From assembly GCF_002162135.1 (NCBI RefSeq), contig NZ_CP021382.1:4958001-5022000 (forward strand): a stretch of DNA of 64,000 nucleotides, given 5' to 3'. The notes beneath the pieces are model-generated. The model saw only the letters and a program-made list of their open reading frames with translations, was not told the DNA's origin and did no database searches. The number at the start of each line of letters is the position of its first letter. The first letter of the stretch is position 1. Positions 48,129-57,873 of the stretch are shown one piece after another. Source of the stretch: Cellvibrio sp. PSBB006. GTDB taxonomy: Bacteria; Pseudomonadota; Gammaproteobacteria; Pseudomonadales; Cellvibrionaceae. The translations under genes and the position numbers were made by a program.

Positions 48129-51100
48129 ATGTTGAAAATCCTCCCCTCGCTTCAAAGCATCTCCAACTTTTCCCGTTTTCCTGCAGTGATCATGATTTTG
48201 TTCTCTCTGACTGCCTGCGGTGGTGGTGGAGGGGGCGGTGGAAACGGTGGGAAACCAACTCCCCCGCCATCCGATCCTTTTGCTGACCTTGATCCGGCAG
48301 TGATGAACACGACTTTTAAGAAGTTGAGTGATACGCGTTATACCGGTAAAACCACTACAGCGGAAATCAATGAAGAAACGCTCCCGGTATATGTGGAGTA
48401 TTTATTTCAGAGGGAAAATGATGGTGTCGTCAGCCCAGGTTTTAAACCATCCTCCTCATCGGTTGAAGAACAAAAAATTAAAAAATCAAACCGTCAGCCG
48501 CAATTGTTCATGAATGAAATTGCATCTGATTTGACAAAACATATCGATGTGGCGCGGCTTCAAAAAGGCAGCCTTGCTGATGAGGAAGTTGACGAACGAA
48601 TTGACTGCGATGAATCTGGTTATTTCACGGTGAAAGGAATAGAAAGCGAAAGCCATGCTGAAGTGGTTGTGACTTACTTTTCTTGCCGTTTTGACGGGGT
48701 TTTATACAACGGCAAATATGCCGTTGTGGGCGATTATTACGAAGACGCTTCGCAGGAAGGCCTTTATTATGATCGGCTTAGCGTGACATTGAATGGCCAG
48801 CGTTGGATTGCTTCCGGTTACTCTTCAAGAGAATTCTCTTACTCTAGCTTTTATGGTTACACCTTTGTTCATTACGTCACGCTTACTAATGAAACAAACA
48901 ATGAACAATATAAATTGGAAAATCTCACCGAAAACGTCAATTATTATGAGGTTTATACGCCCCGCATTAACGGGACTTTATTTATTGGTTCGCTCGGTAA
49001 AGTTACTGTCATACCTACCCAAGTAGGATCTAACATAAAAATATCCGGCTCAGGCGAAGCGGTGGGGCATGTTAATTTCCATGATTATGCCGTAATTGTC
49101 GCTATTGATTACGATGGTGATGATGTTCTCGATGTCGGTACCAGCCTTGCAGACTTTTTTCAGTTTGATAGCTTTGCGGCGACAGATCCTGTATTTGTTC
49201 CCATAGATGACATTAATTTCCCTCCACAGATTTATTATTTTTATTGGGAAAATTGGTCCGCCACGACATTGACGCCCCTGGTTGTTACTCCACCCGACAC
49301 TTATGATGTAGAGAATGATCCTCTAAGTATTTCTTATGAATGGTACATCAACAATGTGCTCTCTTCTCTGAGCAGCTCTACCACCTTTCCCGCTAATGTC
49401 GCTGTGTATGGTGATACGGTGAGTGTTGTTGCTGTGGTTTCAGATGGCTTCAATACTACTCGTAGTTCGCGCCTGGATATTTACATCGATGATGCCCCCG
49501 GTGTTGTCAGTATTGACACCCCGACAGAAAATGTAATACCCGGTGAATTGGTGGCATTTTCTGCCGTATTAATTGATCCTGATAATGGCAATGTCCCTCA
49601 AGCATTGCCCATGATTTCTGCTCCGCCGGGTGCGGTCATTGATGAAGATGGACAGGTAGAATGGATTGCGACGGCACCGTTGTTCGGCAACGTCATGTCA
49701 TATAGCTTTGTTTTTGATGCATCTACAGATGAATACTATGAAACGAAGGTTGAACGTCAGGTAACTGTAACTGATGCCACTAAAAAGATGCCAACGGCTT
49801 ATTCGGATATCAGGACGTCGACACGTCCACATTCCTTGTGGGTCGGCGATTTTGATGGTGATGACAATAATGAAATATTGACCACAGATGGGAATGAGCG
49901 GGTGATGTTGGTTTCTTTCACTGGTGAGGGTTACGAACAGTCCTGGTTGTATCCATTATCGTTAAATACTGAAAATAATATCATTCGAGTGTTGCCCGCC
50001 GATCTTGATGAAGATTCTGCGCAGGAAATCCTCGTGCTTGGCAATCGTAATATCAACATCATTCTGGATCTCGATGCACCAGCAGAACAAATTGAATTGT
50101 TGGAGGACAGTTATTTTCACGCAGCCCAGATTGCTGACATTGATGTCGACGGGACACCTGAATTGATCACGCTGGTTAGCGATAGCAGTTATTACGGCTC
50201 TCAACCGCGTTTGGTGGTGTATGACTTGCCCTCAGGCGAGCAGTTGCGAAGCATCAATCTGGTTTCTCCTGCCGAAGAGCTCGTGGTAGGTAATGTTGAT
50301 GAAGATTCCGCTTTGGAGGTTGTGCTGTCCAATGGGTTGGTTTATGACACAGTAACCTGGGCTAATCAGTGGTACTACGGAGATGGTTTCGGATCCAAAC
50401 TCGATTTGGGTGATGTGGATAATAATGGAGTCGAGGAGATTATTTCGCTCAGAGATACTTACAGCGCTAGTGTCGTAATTTTTGATGCGGTTGCTAAAAG
50501 CCAGCGCATGAGTATCGATGACCTATATGCCTGTAATATTTTAGTGAATAATTTTGACGCCGACGCCCAGGCAGAGATTCTGGTAAGTTCCTGCGGATGG
50601 GATGAGTCAACTATTTATGATGTTGCCAGTGGAGCCGCAGTTATCGATCGAACACTGAGTGAAACGGAATACAGCAATGCCTATGGTCTTGCCATAGGTG
50701 ATTCGAATAACGATGGCATTAATGAAATCCATCAGGCTGGTGGTGGAACATCACTGACTGTGCTGTTCAGTGATGACCAATGGAACAATGGCACATACTG
50801 GGATTATTTTTCTGCAGCTGGTTGGCTGAATCGCACTCCTGACGCTGAACAGGAATCGGTGTTTATTGTGCAGCAGCGGGGTGATGCCCAGGGTCAACAT
50901 TTGCTTTTTGTGCAAGAGAATGGCGCTACGGAAAAGTCTGCTTTACTTAATTCGTGGACCACGAGTGGATTGCAAGGCGTAACCACAGATTATGATCAGA
51001 ATGGCTACGGGGATGTCTTCTTCATAGGCGCAAATGATTACTACTCTGGGCAGGAGTTTCAGGCATTCCAGGCCAGCAATCTGAGTGAAATCTGGTCATC

Positions 51101-51782
51101 AGGCTCCACTGAGTACAACAGCGGTTTAAGGGCTCCCACTGCATTCGATATTAATGGCGATGACCTGATGGATGGCATCTATATTGATGATAACAAGCTG
51201 ATTATGACGGACATCAGTGAAGCAGCAATTATTTCCAGCGATATCGTGAATAATCAAATTAGGGATTACGCTATCGTAGACAGGCCTGATCTTGACACCA
51301 TTGATGTCATCGTCTCTTCCTGGAACGAGTTGCAAGTGTGGCGGAAGGACGGGGTTTCCTTCAGCCTTGTGATGACAACACCGGTGAACTGTGAGCGCCT
51401 TTTGGCACGGGAAGAGCAAGGACAGGTGAAAATATACTGTTACGGTAGTATCGAATATGAAACCGGCCTGTTGGGTTTCAGTTATCAGGATGATGTTTTT
51501 GATGAAGCTATAAAATCATGGGAAATTCCAGGTTATCTGATTGATATGGCTTTTTCGGCTGATCCTGCGCAACCCTCTCATTTGTATATCGGTGCACGTA
51601 ACCCAACCAGTTACTATGACGACCACTTCATTGGCGCGTTCGATCTGGAGTCCGGCGGTTTAATTGGCAAGATGAATATATTGGGCTCATTTTCCTCGCG
51701 CAGTATTTTTAACCGGGTAGCGGACGAAGGTGAGTCGCGCCTGATGTTCAACACCGATAAGGCAATGTACCTCGTTCACTAG
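48129..51782 (+). CDS. Very large FG-GAP/VCBS-like repeat lipoprotein
   Basis: A 1217-residue lipoprotein. The ATG at 48129 gives a signal ending FSLTAC followed by a run of eight Gly and a Pro-rich spacer. The N-terminal 370 residues are unrecognised. Ig/cadherin-like modules follow (DAPGVVSIDTPTENVIPGEL). The C-terminal 640 residues contain repeated DxDxDG-type loops (VGDFDGDDNNEILTTD, ADIDVDGTPELITL, GDSNNDGINEIHQAG) typical of FG-GAP/VCBS propellers that bind Ca2+. It is likely on the cell surface. It diverges from miaB. A stem-loop at 51799 follows. Confidence 0.82.
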   Translation: MLKILPSLQSISNFSRFPAVIMILFSLTACGGGGGGGGNGGKPTPPPSDPFADLDPAVMNTTFKKLSDTRYTGKTTTAEINEETLPVYVEYLFQRENDGVVSPGFKPSSSSVEEQKIKKSNRQPQLFMNEIASDLTKHIDVARLQKGSLADEEVDERIDCDESGYFTVKGIESESHAEVVVTYFSCRFDGVLYNGKYAVVGDYYEDASQEGLYYDRLSVTLNGQRWIASGYSSREFSYSSFYGYTFVHYVTLTNETNNEQYKLENLTENVNYYEVYTPRINGTLFIGSLGKVTVIPTQVGSNIKISGSGEAVGHVNFHDYAVIVAIDYDGDDVLDVGTSLADFFQFDSFAATDPVFVPIDDINFPPQIYYFYWENWSATTLTPLVVTPPDTYDVENDPLSISYEWYINNVLSSLSSSTTFPANVAVYGDTVSVVAVVSDGFNTTRSSRLDIYIDDAPGVVSIDTPTENVIPGELVAFSAVLIDPDNGNVPQALPMISAPPGAVIDEDGQVEWIATAPLFGNVMSYSFVFDASTDEYYETKVERQVTVTDATKKMPTAYSDIRTSTRPHSLWVGDFDGDDNNEILTTDGNERVMLVSFTGEGYEQSWLYPLSLNTENNIIRVLPADLDEDSAQEILVLGNRNINIILDLDAPAEQIELLEDSYFHAAQIADIDVDGTPELITLVSDSSYYGSQPRLVVYDLPSGEQLRSINLVSPAEELVVGNVDEDSALEVVLSNGLVYDTVTWANQWYYGDGFGSKLDLGDVDNNGVEEIISLRDTYSASVVIFDAVAKSQRMSIDDLYACNILVNNFDADAQAEILVSSCGWDESTIYDVASGAAVIDRTLSETEYSNAYGLAIGDSNNDGINEIHQAGGGTSLTVLFSDDQWNNGTYWDYFSAAGWLNRTPDAEQESVFIVQQRGDAQGQHLLFVQENGATEKSALLNSWTTSGLQGVTTDYDQNGYGDVFFIGANDYYSGQEFQAFQASNLSEIWSSGSTEYNSGLRAPTAFDINGDDLMDGIYIDDNKLIMTDISEAAIISSDIVNNQIRDYAIVDRPDLDTIDVIVSSWNELQVWRKDGVSFSLVMTTPVNCERLLAREEQGQVKIYCYGSIEYETGLLGFSYQDDVFDEAIKSWEIPGYLIDMAFSADPAQPSHLYIGARNPTSYYDDHFIGAFDLESGGLIGKMNILGSFSSRSIFNRVADEGESRLMFNTDKAMYLVH

Positions 51783-51798
51783 ACGGTGGACTCACACC

Positions 51799-51824
51799 GA
51801 CAAGGGTGCTGCCGCGCCCTTGTC
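51799..51824 (+). terminator. Stem-loop after the large repeat lipoprotein gene
   Basis: The stem GACAAGGG / CCCTTGTC with a 10-base loop lies 17 bases after the stop. There is no T run, so it is a weak or Rho-assisted terminator candidate. Confidence 0.4.
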
Positions 51825-51943
51825 CTCCTGTAAAAGCCTGATCGGTCGCTTAGGCGAGAAACCTCCCGAATTGTGCTATCCTTCGCGCCCTTCGTCCCAT
51901 CGGTCGGTATCCGGCCATCTGCAACGCATATTCAGAGAGTTAT

Positions 51944-52282
51944 ATGGCAGTTAAACCCACTTACAAGGTCATTTTCCTTAATCAAGGGCAGGTGTATGAG
52001 GTCTTTGCTCGGGCCATATACCAGAGCGAGATGTATGGATTTATCGAAGTTGAGGAGTTTGTCTTTGGCGAGCGCAGTCAGCTGCTGGTTGATCCGGCGG
52101 AAGAGCGCTTGAAGAATGAATTTGCAGGCGTGAAACGCTCTTATATTCCCATGCATGCCATTGTGCGCATTGATGAAGTGGAAAAAGAAGGTTCAGCCAA
52201 GATCAGCGAATTCAAGGGCAGCGACAAGGTAGCCCAGTTTCCCTACGGCGGTTTTATACCTAATCCTGGCTCGGGAGAGTAG
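51944..52282 (+). CDS. DUF1820 family protein
   Basis: A 112-residue soluble protein of the DUF1820 family, conserved in gammaproteobacteria without known function. The characteristic run YKVIFLNQGQVYEVFA is at residues 7-22, followed by YGFIEVEEFVFGE and the C-terminal FPYGGFIPNPG. It is a single-gene unit closed by a strong terminator. Confidence 0.88.
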   Translation: MAVKPTYKVIFLNQGQVYEVFARAIYQSEMYGFIEVEEFVFGERSQLLVDPAEERLKNEFAGVKRSYIPMHAIVRIDEVEKEGSAKISEFKGSDKVAQFPYGGFIPNPGSGE

Positions 52283-52320
52283 CAACGCGTTTATACATCA
52301 ACGCCCTGAGAAAGAACCCG

Positions 52321-52356
52321 GCGGCCCGGTCTTTTTAGATCGGGCCGCTTTTTTTT
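52321..52356 (+). terminator. Intrinsic terminator after the DUF1820 gene
   Basis: The stem GCGGCCCG / CGGGCCGC with a 12-base loop is followed by eight T, 38 bases after the stop. Confidence 0.92.
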
Positions 52357-52409
52357 GCGGTTCGATAAAGGGTATGCTCACCGCATATTGATTGATGGAG
52401 TCCTGATTC

Positions 52410-52850
52410 ATGATGGCGGAAGCGTTGGTAACTTATCTGCACTACTTGGGTTTTATGGTGTTGTTTGCGGCGTTGGTTGCCCAGCACCTGCTGTTTGTGA
52501 CGGAAGCGAACCCTCAGCAAATCAAACGTCTTTTTATTCTGGATGGTATGTATGGTGGCGCCGCTATCCTGGTGTTGCTAACGGGGTTGGGTAAGGTGTT
52601 CTGGGTGGGCAAGCCCGCGATCTTTTATGCCCAGAATGGATTGTTTCATGCAAAGGTTACGCTGTTTGTCATTGTGGCCTTGTTGTCCATCTGGCCTACG
52701 CTGGTGTTTTTCAAAGCGCGTAGACGCTCGGCTAATCTGCCCCCGGATACCCTGATGCCCCTCCCGGCCAAAATCCGACTGGTGCAACGTATCGAGTTGC
52801 TGGCTGTTGTGCTCTTGCCCTTGCTTGCCGTCTTCATGGCGCGCGCCTGA
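52410..52850 (+). CDS. DUF2214 family membrane protein
   Basis: A 146-residue inner-membrane protein with four helices (ALVTYLHYLGFMVLFAALVA; GAAILVLLTGLGKVFWVG; LFHAKVTLFVIVALLSIWP; IELLAVVLLPLLAVFMA). Conserved His and Lys residues near helix ends (YLHYLG, LFHAKV) fit the DUF2214 pattern. Function is unknown. Its TGA overlaps the ATG of the FGGY kinase gene (TGATG), so translation is coupled. Confidence 0.8.
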   Translation: MMAEALVTYLHYLGFMVLFAALVAQHLLFVTEANPQQIKRLFILDGMYGGAAILVLLTGLGKVFWVGKPAIFYAQNGLFHAKVTLFVIVALLSIWPTLVFFKARRRSANLPPDTLMPLPAKIRLVQRIELLAVVLLPLLAVFMARA

Positions 52851-54355
52851 TGCCGCAAAACCATCCACGTTATCCCTCAACAACTAACCCGGCTGAACCG
52901 CTGGTTCTGGCGATAGACCAGGGCGGCCAGAGCAGTCGGGTAGCCGTGTATCGCACTACCGGGGAGCAGGTCAGTATGTTCTCTGCTCCCTGTGCGACAC
53001 ACACTTATTCGGATGAACAGCAGCATGTTCATGTTGAGCAGGATGGCGAGGAAATTCTCGGCGGCATTCGCACCTGCTTTGAAGGCATGATTGATGAGTT
53101 GGGCGAGACGATCCGCAATGTCACGGCTGCCGGTTTTGCGGGGCAGGGGTCATCATTACTTTGCTGGCAACGTGAAACCGGAGCCGCTTTATCGCCAGTA
53201 TTGAGCTGGCAGGATCGGCGTGCTGAATCCTGGCTGCACAATTTTCCGCTCTCCCAAAATGAAGTGCAGCAGCGAACGGGGATTCGCATTTCTCCCCACT
53301 ATGGCGCGAGTAAAATTCGCTGGTGCCTTGATCATATCGAGGCCGTCAAATCAGCAGCGAATTCAAACCAGTTGATGATCGGTCCCATAGCCAGTTACCT
53401 ATTTTCCAATCTGCTGCGCAATGAAACGGCGCAAACGTTTATCGACCCAGGGCATGCGCAACGCACGCTGTTGTGGAATCTGTTTACCCATGAGTGGGAT
53501 GGTGATTTGTTGGATTGTTTTCGGATCGATCCAGTGATCTTGCCGGTATGTGCCTGGCATAACAGTGTGTTCGGCCACTTGACCATGCGTGGCCATAATA
53601 TTCCGTTGAACAGTTCTCAGCGCGATCAGGGGGCATCGCTCTTTGCACGCGGTATGCCTGAGGCGGATGCGTGTTATATCAATATCGGTACCGGTGCGTT
53701 TATACAACGTGTAACCAGCCAACTTGAGGCCCCGGCGGGATTATTGGTCAGCCCGCTATGGTTACCTGATCCAGCCAGTGCTTCCTCTACACCGCTTTAC
53801 GCGTGGGAAGCGACGGTTAATGGCGCAGCGGCGGCTATTGATTGGCTGCAGACGGAAATCGATACAGAAATTACCCCCAATCTTATCGACACTGCCCTGG
53901 CAACAGCGTTAACAAAATCGAATGCGTATTTTTTAAATGCCGTCGGTGGTTTGAGTGCGCCTTATTGGCGAACCGATCTGAGCTCTCGTTTCAGCGAAGC
54001 ATTGGCGCCCCTGGAAAAAATTCAAGTCTGGCTGGAAAGTGTGGTGTTTCAGCTGTTGGTTAATTTCCATTTGATGCAATCGCTGGGTCCGGTAAAACGT
54101 ATTTATATCAGTGGCGGATTGAGTCGGGCTGATGGACTGTGTCAACGACTGGCAGATTTAACGGGCGTGACAGTTCACCGCAGTGATAACACCGATGCCA
54201 CCTTGCAAGGCGTTGCTTTCACAACGGCAGGTATGCCTGCCCAATGGCAGCCGCAATATAATGATGAGCAATTTGTTGCTACGCACAATCCGTTGCTACA
54301 GCAGCGATTTCTGGCGTGGCAAGGTGCGCTGCATGTGTGGTTGGGCAATTCATAG
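52850..54355 (+). CDS. FGGY-family carbohydrate kinase, glycerol-kinase-like
   Basis: A 501-residue sugar or polyol kinase. The N-terminal ATPase motif is AIDQGGQSSRVAVY; the usual DxGT is changed to DQGGQ, as in some atypical members. WQDRRAESWL and the C-terminal RIYISGGLSRADGLCQRLADL are family-typical. Closest resemblance is to glycerol kinase, but several substrate-loop residues differ, so the substrate is open. The next gene, 38 bases on, is a glycerol-3-phosphate dehydrogenase-like oxidase, so the pair would phosphorylate and then oxidise glycerol or a similar polyol. Confidence 0.83.
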   Translation: MPQNHPRYPSTTNPAEPLVLAIDQGGQSSRVAVYRTTGEQVSMFSAPCATHTYSDEQQHVHVEQDGEEILGGIRTCFEGMIDELGETIRNVTAAGFAGQGSSLLCWQRETGAALSPVLSWQDRRAESWLHNFPLSQNEVQQRTGIRISPHYGASKIRWCLDHIEAVKSAANSNQLMIGPIASYLFSNLLRNETAQTFIDPGHAQRTLLWNLFTHEWDGDLLDCFRIDPVILPVCAWHNSVFGHLTMRGHNIPLNSSQRDQGASLFARGMPEADACYINIGTGAFIQRVTSQLEAPAGLLVSPLWLPDPASASSTPLYAWEATVNGAAAAIDWLQTEIDTEITPNLIDTALATALTKSNAYFLNAVGGLSAPYWRTDLSSRFSEALAPLEKIQVWLESVVFQLLVNFHLMQSLGPVKRIYISGGLSRADGLCQRLADLTGVTVHRSDNTDATLQGVAFTTAGMPAQWQPQYNDEQFVATHNPLLQQRFLAWQGALHVWLGNS

Positions 54356-54393
54356 TGTGACCAGCAATCTGCTATATCTAACGGGACATTTTT

Positions 54394-55560
54394 ATGCATT
54401 ACGACGTGGTGGTGATCGGCGCAGGGATTCAGGGGGCTGGCGTTGCGCAAGCGGCGGCAGCGGCCGGCTATTCTGTGCTGGTGCTTGAGCAACAAGCGAT
54501 TGCTGCGGGTACTTCCAGTAAATCATCCAAATTAATCCATGGCGGTTTGCGTTATCTGGAGAGCGCCCAATTTGGTTTGGTGCGCGAAAGCTTACGCGAG
54601 CGCGCATTGTTATTAAAACTGGCACCTGACCTGGTCAAACTGCAACCCCTACATATTCCGATTTATCAGGATTCCAAGCGTTCGCCTTTAACAATCCGCG
54701 CCGGTTTGAGTATGTATTCCGTACTTGCCGGGCTGAGTAATACCGCCCATTTTCGCAGTTTGCCCCAGAGCGAATGGGATACGTTAACGGGATTAAAACA
54801 GGACGGATTGCGCGAAGTGTTTCGCTATTACGAAGCACAAACGGATGATGCTGCCTTGACGGCGGCGGTGTTGCGCTCTGCGTTATCGCTCGGTGCCGAG
54901 GCATTGATCCCCGCCCGTTTTATCGCTGCCGAAGTGCAGGGTACGCAGGTTCATATTGATTACCACTACCAAGGGCAAGAGCACGCCGTGACCGCGAGTG
55001 TGTTGATGAATTGCAGCGGCCCCTGGGCGCTGGATGTGTTGGCCCGCATCTTTCCTGCACACACGTTGCCCGCAGTAGAATTAGTGCAGGGCAGCCATTT
55101 GCTGTTGCCGCCTTTGTTGCAACAATATTTTTACCTGGAAGCGCCGCAGGATAAACGCGCGGTATTTGTTTTGCCCTGGAAACAGCAATTGCTTATCGGT
55201 ACAACAGAAACCATTCATCATGGACCGCCGGAAGGAGCACGTTGCCTCGATAGCGAAAAAGCGTATTTGCTGGCGACGTTAAAACATTATTTTCCCGCGC
55301 TGGATCTTTCCGGTGTGCCGGTCTCAGGTTTTGCCGGATTGCGCGTGTTGCCGCGCAGCGAAAAGAGCGCATTTTTTCGGCCGCGCGAAGTGTTGCTGGA
55401 TGTGGATAATGCGGAGTGCCCGCGCGTGTTGTCGCTGATGGGCGGGAAATTAACCACCTATCGCCCGACGGCGCAAATGGCGCTTGATCGTGTTCGTGCG
55501 GCGCTGCCGGAGCGGCAAGCACGCGGTGATACCGCTCAATTGCCGCTATATCCGGAATAA
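54394..55560 (+). CDS. FAD-dependent oxidoreductase, short GlpD-like
   Basis: A 388-residue flavoprotein with the dinucleotide motif VIGAGIQGAGVAQAA at residues 6-20. The GlpD-like GTSSKSSKLIHGGLRYLE is near residue 45, and GFAGLRVLPR and LSLMGGKLTTYRPTA are in the C-terminal half. Canonical GlpD is about 500 residues; here the C-terminal DAO_C domain is missing and the protein ends soon after GGKLTTY. The product is probably a quinone-linked glycerol-3-phosphate or related oxidase. It is co-directional with the kinase. It ends 13 bases before the stop of a convergent gene. Confidence 0.83.
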   Translation: MHYDVVVIGAGIQGAGVAQAAAAAGYSVLVLEQQAIAAGTSSKSSKLIHGGLRYLESAQFGLVRESLRERALLLKLAPDLVKLQPLHIPIYQDSKRSPLTIRAGLSMYSVLAGLSNTAHFRSLPQSEWDTLTGLKQDGLREVFRYYEAQTDDAALTAAVLRSALSLGAEALIPARFIAAEVQGTQVHIDYHYQGQEHAVTASVLMNCSGPWALDVLARIFPAHTLPAVELVQGSHLLLPPLLQQYFYLEAPQDKRAVFVLPWKQQLLIGTTETIHHGPPEGARCLDSEKAYLLATLKHYFPALDLSGVPVSGFAGLRVLPRSEKSAFFRPREVLLDVDNAECPRVLSLMGGKLTTYRPTAQMALDRVRAALPERQARGDTAQLPLYPE

Positions 55561-55572
55561 ATTGTTGATGGA

Positions 55573-56493
55573 TTAACGGGTAACTTTTACAAACTCGATA
55601 TCATATTTGCCGTGCACGGGTTGGGCCTGGAAAATTTTGGCATTGGGATAAAATTCCCTGTGCACATCCAATAAATTTTTCTTGTCATCCACCGACATAT
55701 AAGCACCGAGGTAAATGGTGCTGACCGCCTTGCTCAAAAAAGGTCGATCATCAAACCAATCCATGTCGTTGTTACTTTTGCTGCTCGGTTCTGTCAGTGC
55801 GTTATAGAAACAACGCCATTCATGTTCGCCGCTGGCTACCGCAGACTTGCACAATAATTTATCGAGAAAGCCGGTTTGTAAATTCGGTTTTTCATTATAA
55901 ATCGCGGCGTTTAACTGTTCCTTGAGGGTGGTAATTTCGGGGCGGATCTGCCGATACTCTATCGGGCGCAACGCATCTGCCGCATCGGGGTTAACTCCCA
56001 GCTCATACACGTGGAAACGGATCACGGCGCCGCGATGGTTGTCCGCATGCCGCTGCCAGCAGGGCAGGTTATCCGGCTTATCGCTGAAGCAGCAGATGCG
56101 CAGGTGGCGAGTAAAGTGTCGCCAGTCGGCCATCAGGGTATCAATGTCGGCCTGCCGTTGATCAACCATCTTTGACAGCAACTCCATCAATGCAGCCGAG
56201 GCTTCGGCTTCGGCCGGCGTTTCAAACCGCCCGTCATCCCGCCAGCGGCGAATGCCATTTATCAGCAACGAATTGCCGTGAGGCGCACTGGGGGAAAAAA
56301 TCATGGCGATGGTGGTACGGATCACTTCATTCAGCATGGAGTGTGGATCAAAACTCAACCCGGTACGGTGGTCCAGCTCGAAGGGATCGCCAAACAAATG
56401 CGGCGAACTCCAGCGCAGAGTATGGGAAGTTAACATCCTGGTTGCCGTCTCGGCTGTACAGAATTTGGACAAGGTTTCCGGGTATTCGAACAC
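55573..56493 (-). CDS. DUF2971 family protein
   Basis: A soluble protein of about 306 residues. GTG at 56493 is preferred because AGGA lies six bases upstream; TTG at 56514 would add seven residues. The family pattern is visible: a start like VFEYPETLSKF, then LRWSSPHLFGDPFELD, then CCFSDKPDNLPCWQRHADNHRGAVIRF. DUF2971 genes often lie in variable islands and a few accompany defence loci, but none is nearby. Function is unknown. Confidence 0.75.
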   Translation of the reverse strand: MFEYPETLSKFCTAETATRMLTSHTLRWSSPHLFGDPFELDHRTGLSFDPHSMLNEVIRTTIAMIFSPSAPHGNSLLINGIRRWRDDGRFETPAEAEASAALMELLSKMVDQRQADIDTLMADWRHFTRHLRICCFSDKPDNLPCWQRHADNHRGAVIRFHVYELGVNPDAADALRPIEYRQIRPEITTLKEQLNAAIYNEKPNLQTGFLDKLLCKSAVASGEHEWRCFYNALTEPSSKSNNDMDWFDDRPFLSKAVSTIYLGAYMSVDDKKNLLDVHREFYPNAKIFQAQPVHGKYDIEFVKVTR

Positions 56494-56803
56494 GTTGGGT
56501 CCTATGGGTGGCAATTTATTTTAATAATTAATTCGCTTATCTCGGCTACCGATGACAAAACATGTCCTCACAAATAGAACCGTTGTCGATAAGCCGCTAC
56601 TGGCACACAAGAGCTGGTTTGATTACAGCAGTAAAGTCCACAATCTTCAAACCCGCGGGATAAACAATTTCCCGATGGTGGTAGTGCCGTTAGAGCAGTG
56701 CCGTTAGAATAGCCGCATTTAGCGCATTGTCACCAGGCTGCTTTGTAACTACCCCATCCACTGTCTTAACCGCCTTTGTGCGGATCACTGCTGAGGACCA
56801 TTC
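56494..56803. other. Divergent intergenic region upstream of pyrB
   Basis: About 310 bases without a gene. It includes a 14-base-spaced direct repeat of AGTGCCGTTAGA at 56683 and 56697, about 110 bases before the pyrB start. I saw no leader peptide with a U-rich attenuator as in E. coli pyrBI. Confidence 0.5.
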
Positions 56804-57826
56804 GTGAACTTTACCGGCGCCCATATTCTCTCCATTGAACAATTTGAACGTGCTGATATCCAGCGTGTCTTCGACGTGGCGGATGCCATGGAGCCCTACG
56901 CCCTGCGTCGACGAATGACGCGGGTACTTGAAGGCGCCATCCTGGGTAACATGTTCTTTGAAGCCAGTACCCGAACGCGTATCAGTTTTGGTTGTGCATT
57001 CAATTTGTTGGGCGGCGAGGTGCGCGAAACCACCGGTTTTGAAAGCTCTTCGATCACCAAGGGCGAATCCCTCTATGACACCGCCCGGGTTTTATCGGGC
57101 TACAGCGACGTCATCTGTATGCGCCATCCCCAGTCGGGTTCGGTGGCCGAGTTTGCCCAGGCCAGTCGTGTGCCGGTCATCAATGGGGGTGACGGTGCTA
57201 ACGAACATCCCACCCAGGCATTACTGGATCTCTATACCATTCGCAAAGAGTTACGTTCCAGAGGGCGCGGGCTGGACGGCTTGCGGATTGCGATGATCGG
57301 CGACTTAAAGCATGGCCGTACCGTTCATTCGCTGTGCAAGCTCTTGTGTCTGTTCGATAAGGTGCAGGTCACTCTGGTGTCGCCCCGTGAATTGGCGATG
57401 CCGGAATATCTGGTTGAAGAGTTGCGCAAAGTCGGGCACAGCGTAGTGGTGACTGACGACCTGCCGCACAGTATCTCCAAGGTGGACATTGCCTACTCGA
57501 CCCGAATTCAGGAAGAGCGCTTTTCCAGTAAGGAAGAGGCCGATCTCTACCGCGGGCGCTTTCGCCTCAACCAATCTATTTACACTCAGTACTGCGAACC
57601 CAACACCGTCATCATGCATCCCTTGCCACGCGATTCCCGGGCGGATGCCAATGAGCTGGACAACGACCTGAACCAGAACCCCAATCTGGCGATTTTTCGT
57701 CAGGCGGATAACGGCGTGCTGGTGCGCATGGCGCTGTTTGCGCTGGTGTTGGATGTGGTGGATCAGGTGGATAAGAGCGCGCGCGATGTGGGCTGGTATA
57801 ACGCCCTGCGGACGAATGAGGGTTGA
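56804..57826 (+). CDS. pyrB: Aspartate carbamoyltransferase catalytic subunit
   Basis: Catalyses carbamoyl phosphate plus aspartate to carbamoyl aspartate, the first committed step of pyrimidine synthesis. It has 340 residues, with GTG start preceded by GAGGA. The carbamoyl-phosphate motif FFEASTRTRISF is near residue 50, and GGDGANEHPTQALLDLYTI and MHPLPRDSRAD carry further active-site residues. Neither a pyrI regulatory gene nor a pyrC-like dihydroorotase gene follows. A hairpin follows the stop. Confidence 0.96.
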   Translation: MNFTGAHILSIEQFERADIQRVFDVADAMEPYALRRRMTRVLEGAILGNMFFEASTRTRISFGCAFNLLGGEVRETTGFESSSITKGESLYDTARVLSGYSDVICMRHPQSGSVAEFAQASRVPVINGGDGANEHPTQALLDLYTIRKELRSRGRGLDGLRIAMIGDLKHGRTVHSLCKLLCLFDKVQVTLVSPRELAMPEYLVEELRKVGHSVVVTDDLPHSISKVDIAYSTRIQEERFSSKEEADLYRGRFRLNQSIYTQYCEPNTVIMHPLPRDSRADANELDNDLNQNPNLAIFRQADNGVLVRMALFALVLDVVDQVDKSARDVGWYNALRTNEG

Positions 57827-57841
57827 TGTTTGAGACGTGAG

Positions 57842-57865
57842 CCACGGCGAGTCATGTCGCCGTGG
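57842..57865. terminator. Stem-loop between convergent pyrB and REC-GGDEF-REC genes
   Basis: A perfect 9-bp stem (CCACGGCGA / TCGCCGTGG) with a 6-base loop lies in the 47-base gap between stops. It has only three T on the plus side. It could act for both directions. It is unrelated to the large hairpin repeat family. Confidence 0.55.
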
Positions 57866-57873
57866 TTTGGTGA

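Noticed and set aside
55573..56493. Defence island around the DUF2971 gene
   Set aside because: Neighbours are metabolic (GlpD-like, pyrB), with no nuclease, helicase or restriction genes nearby.
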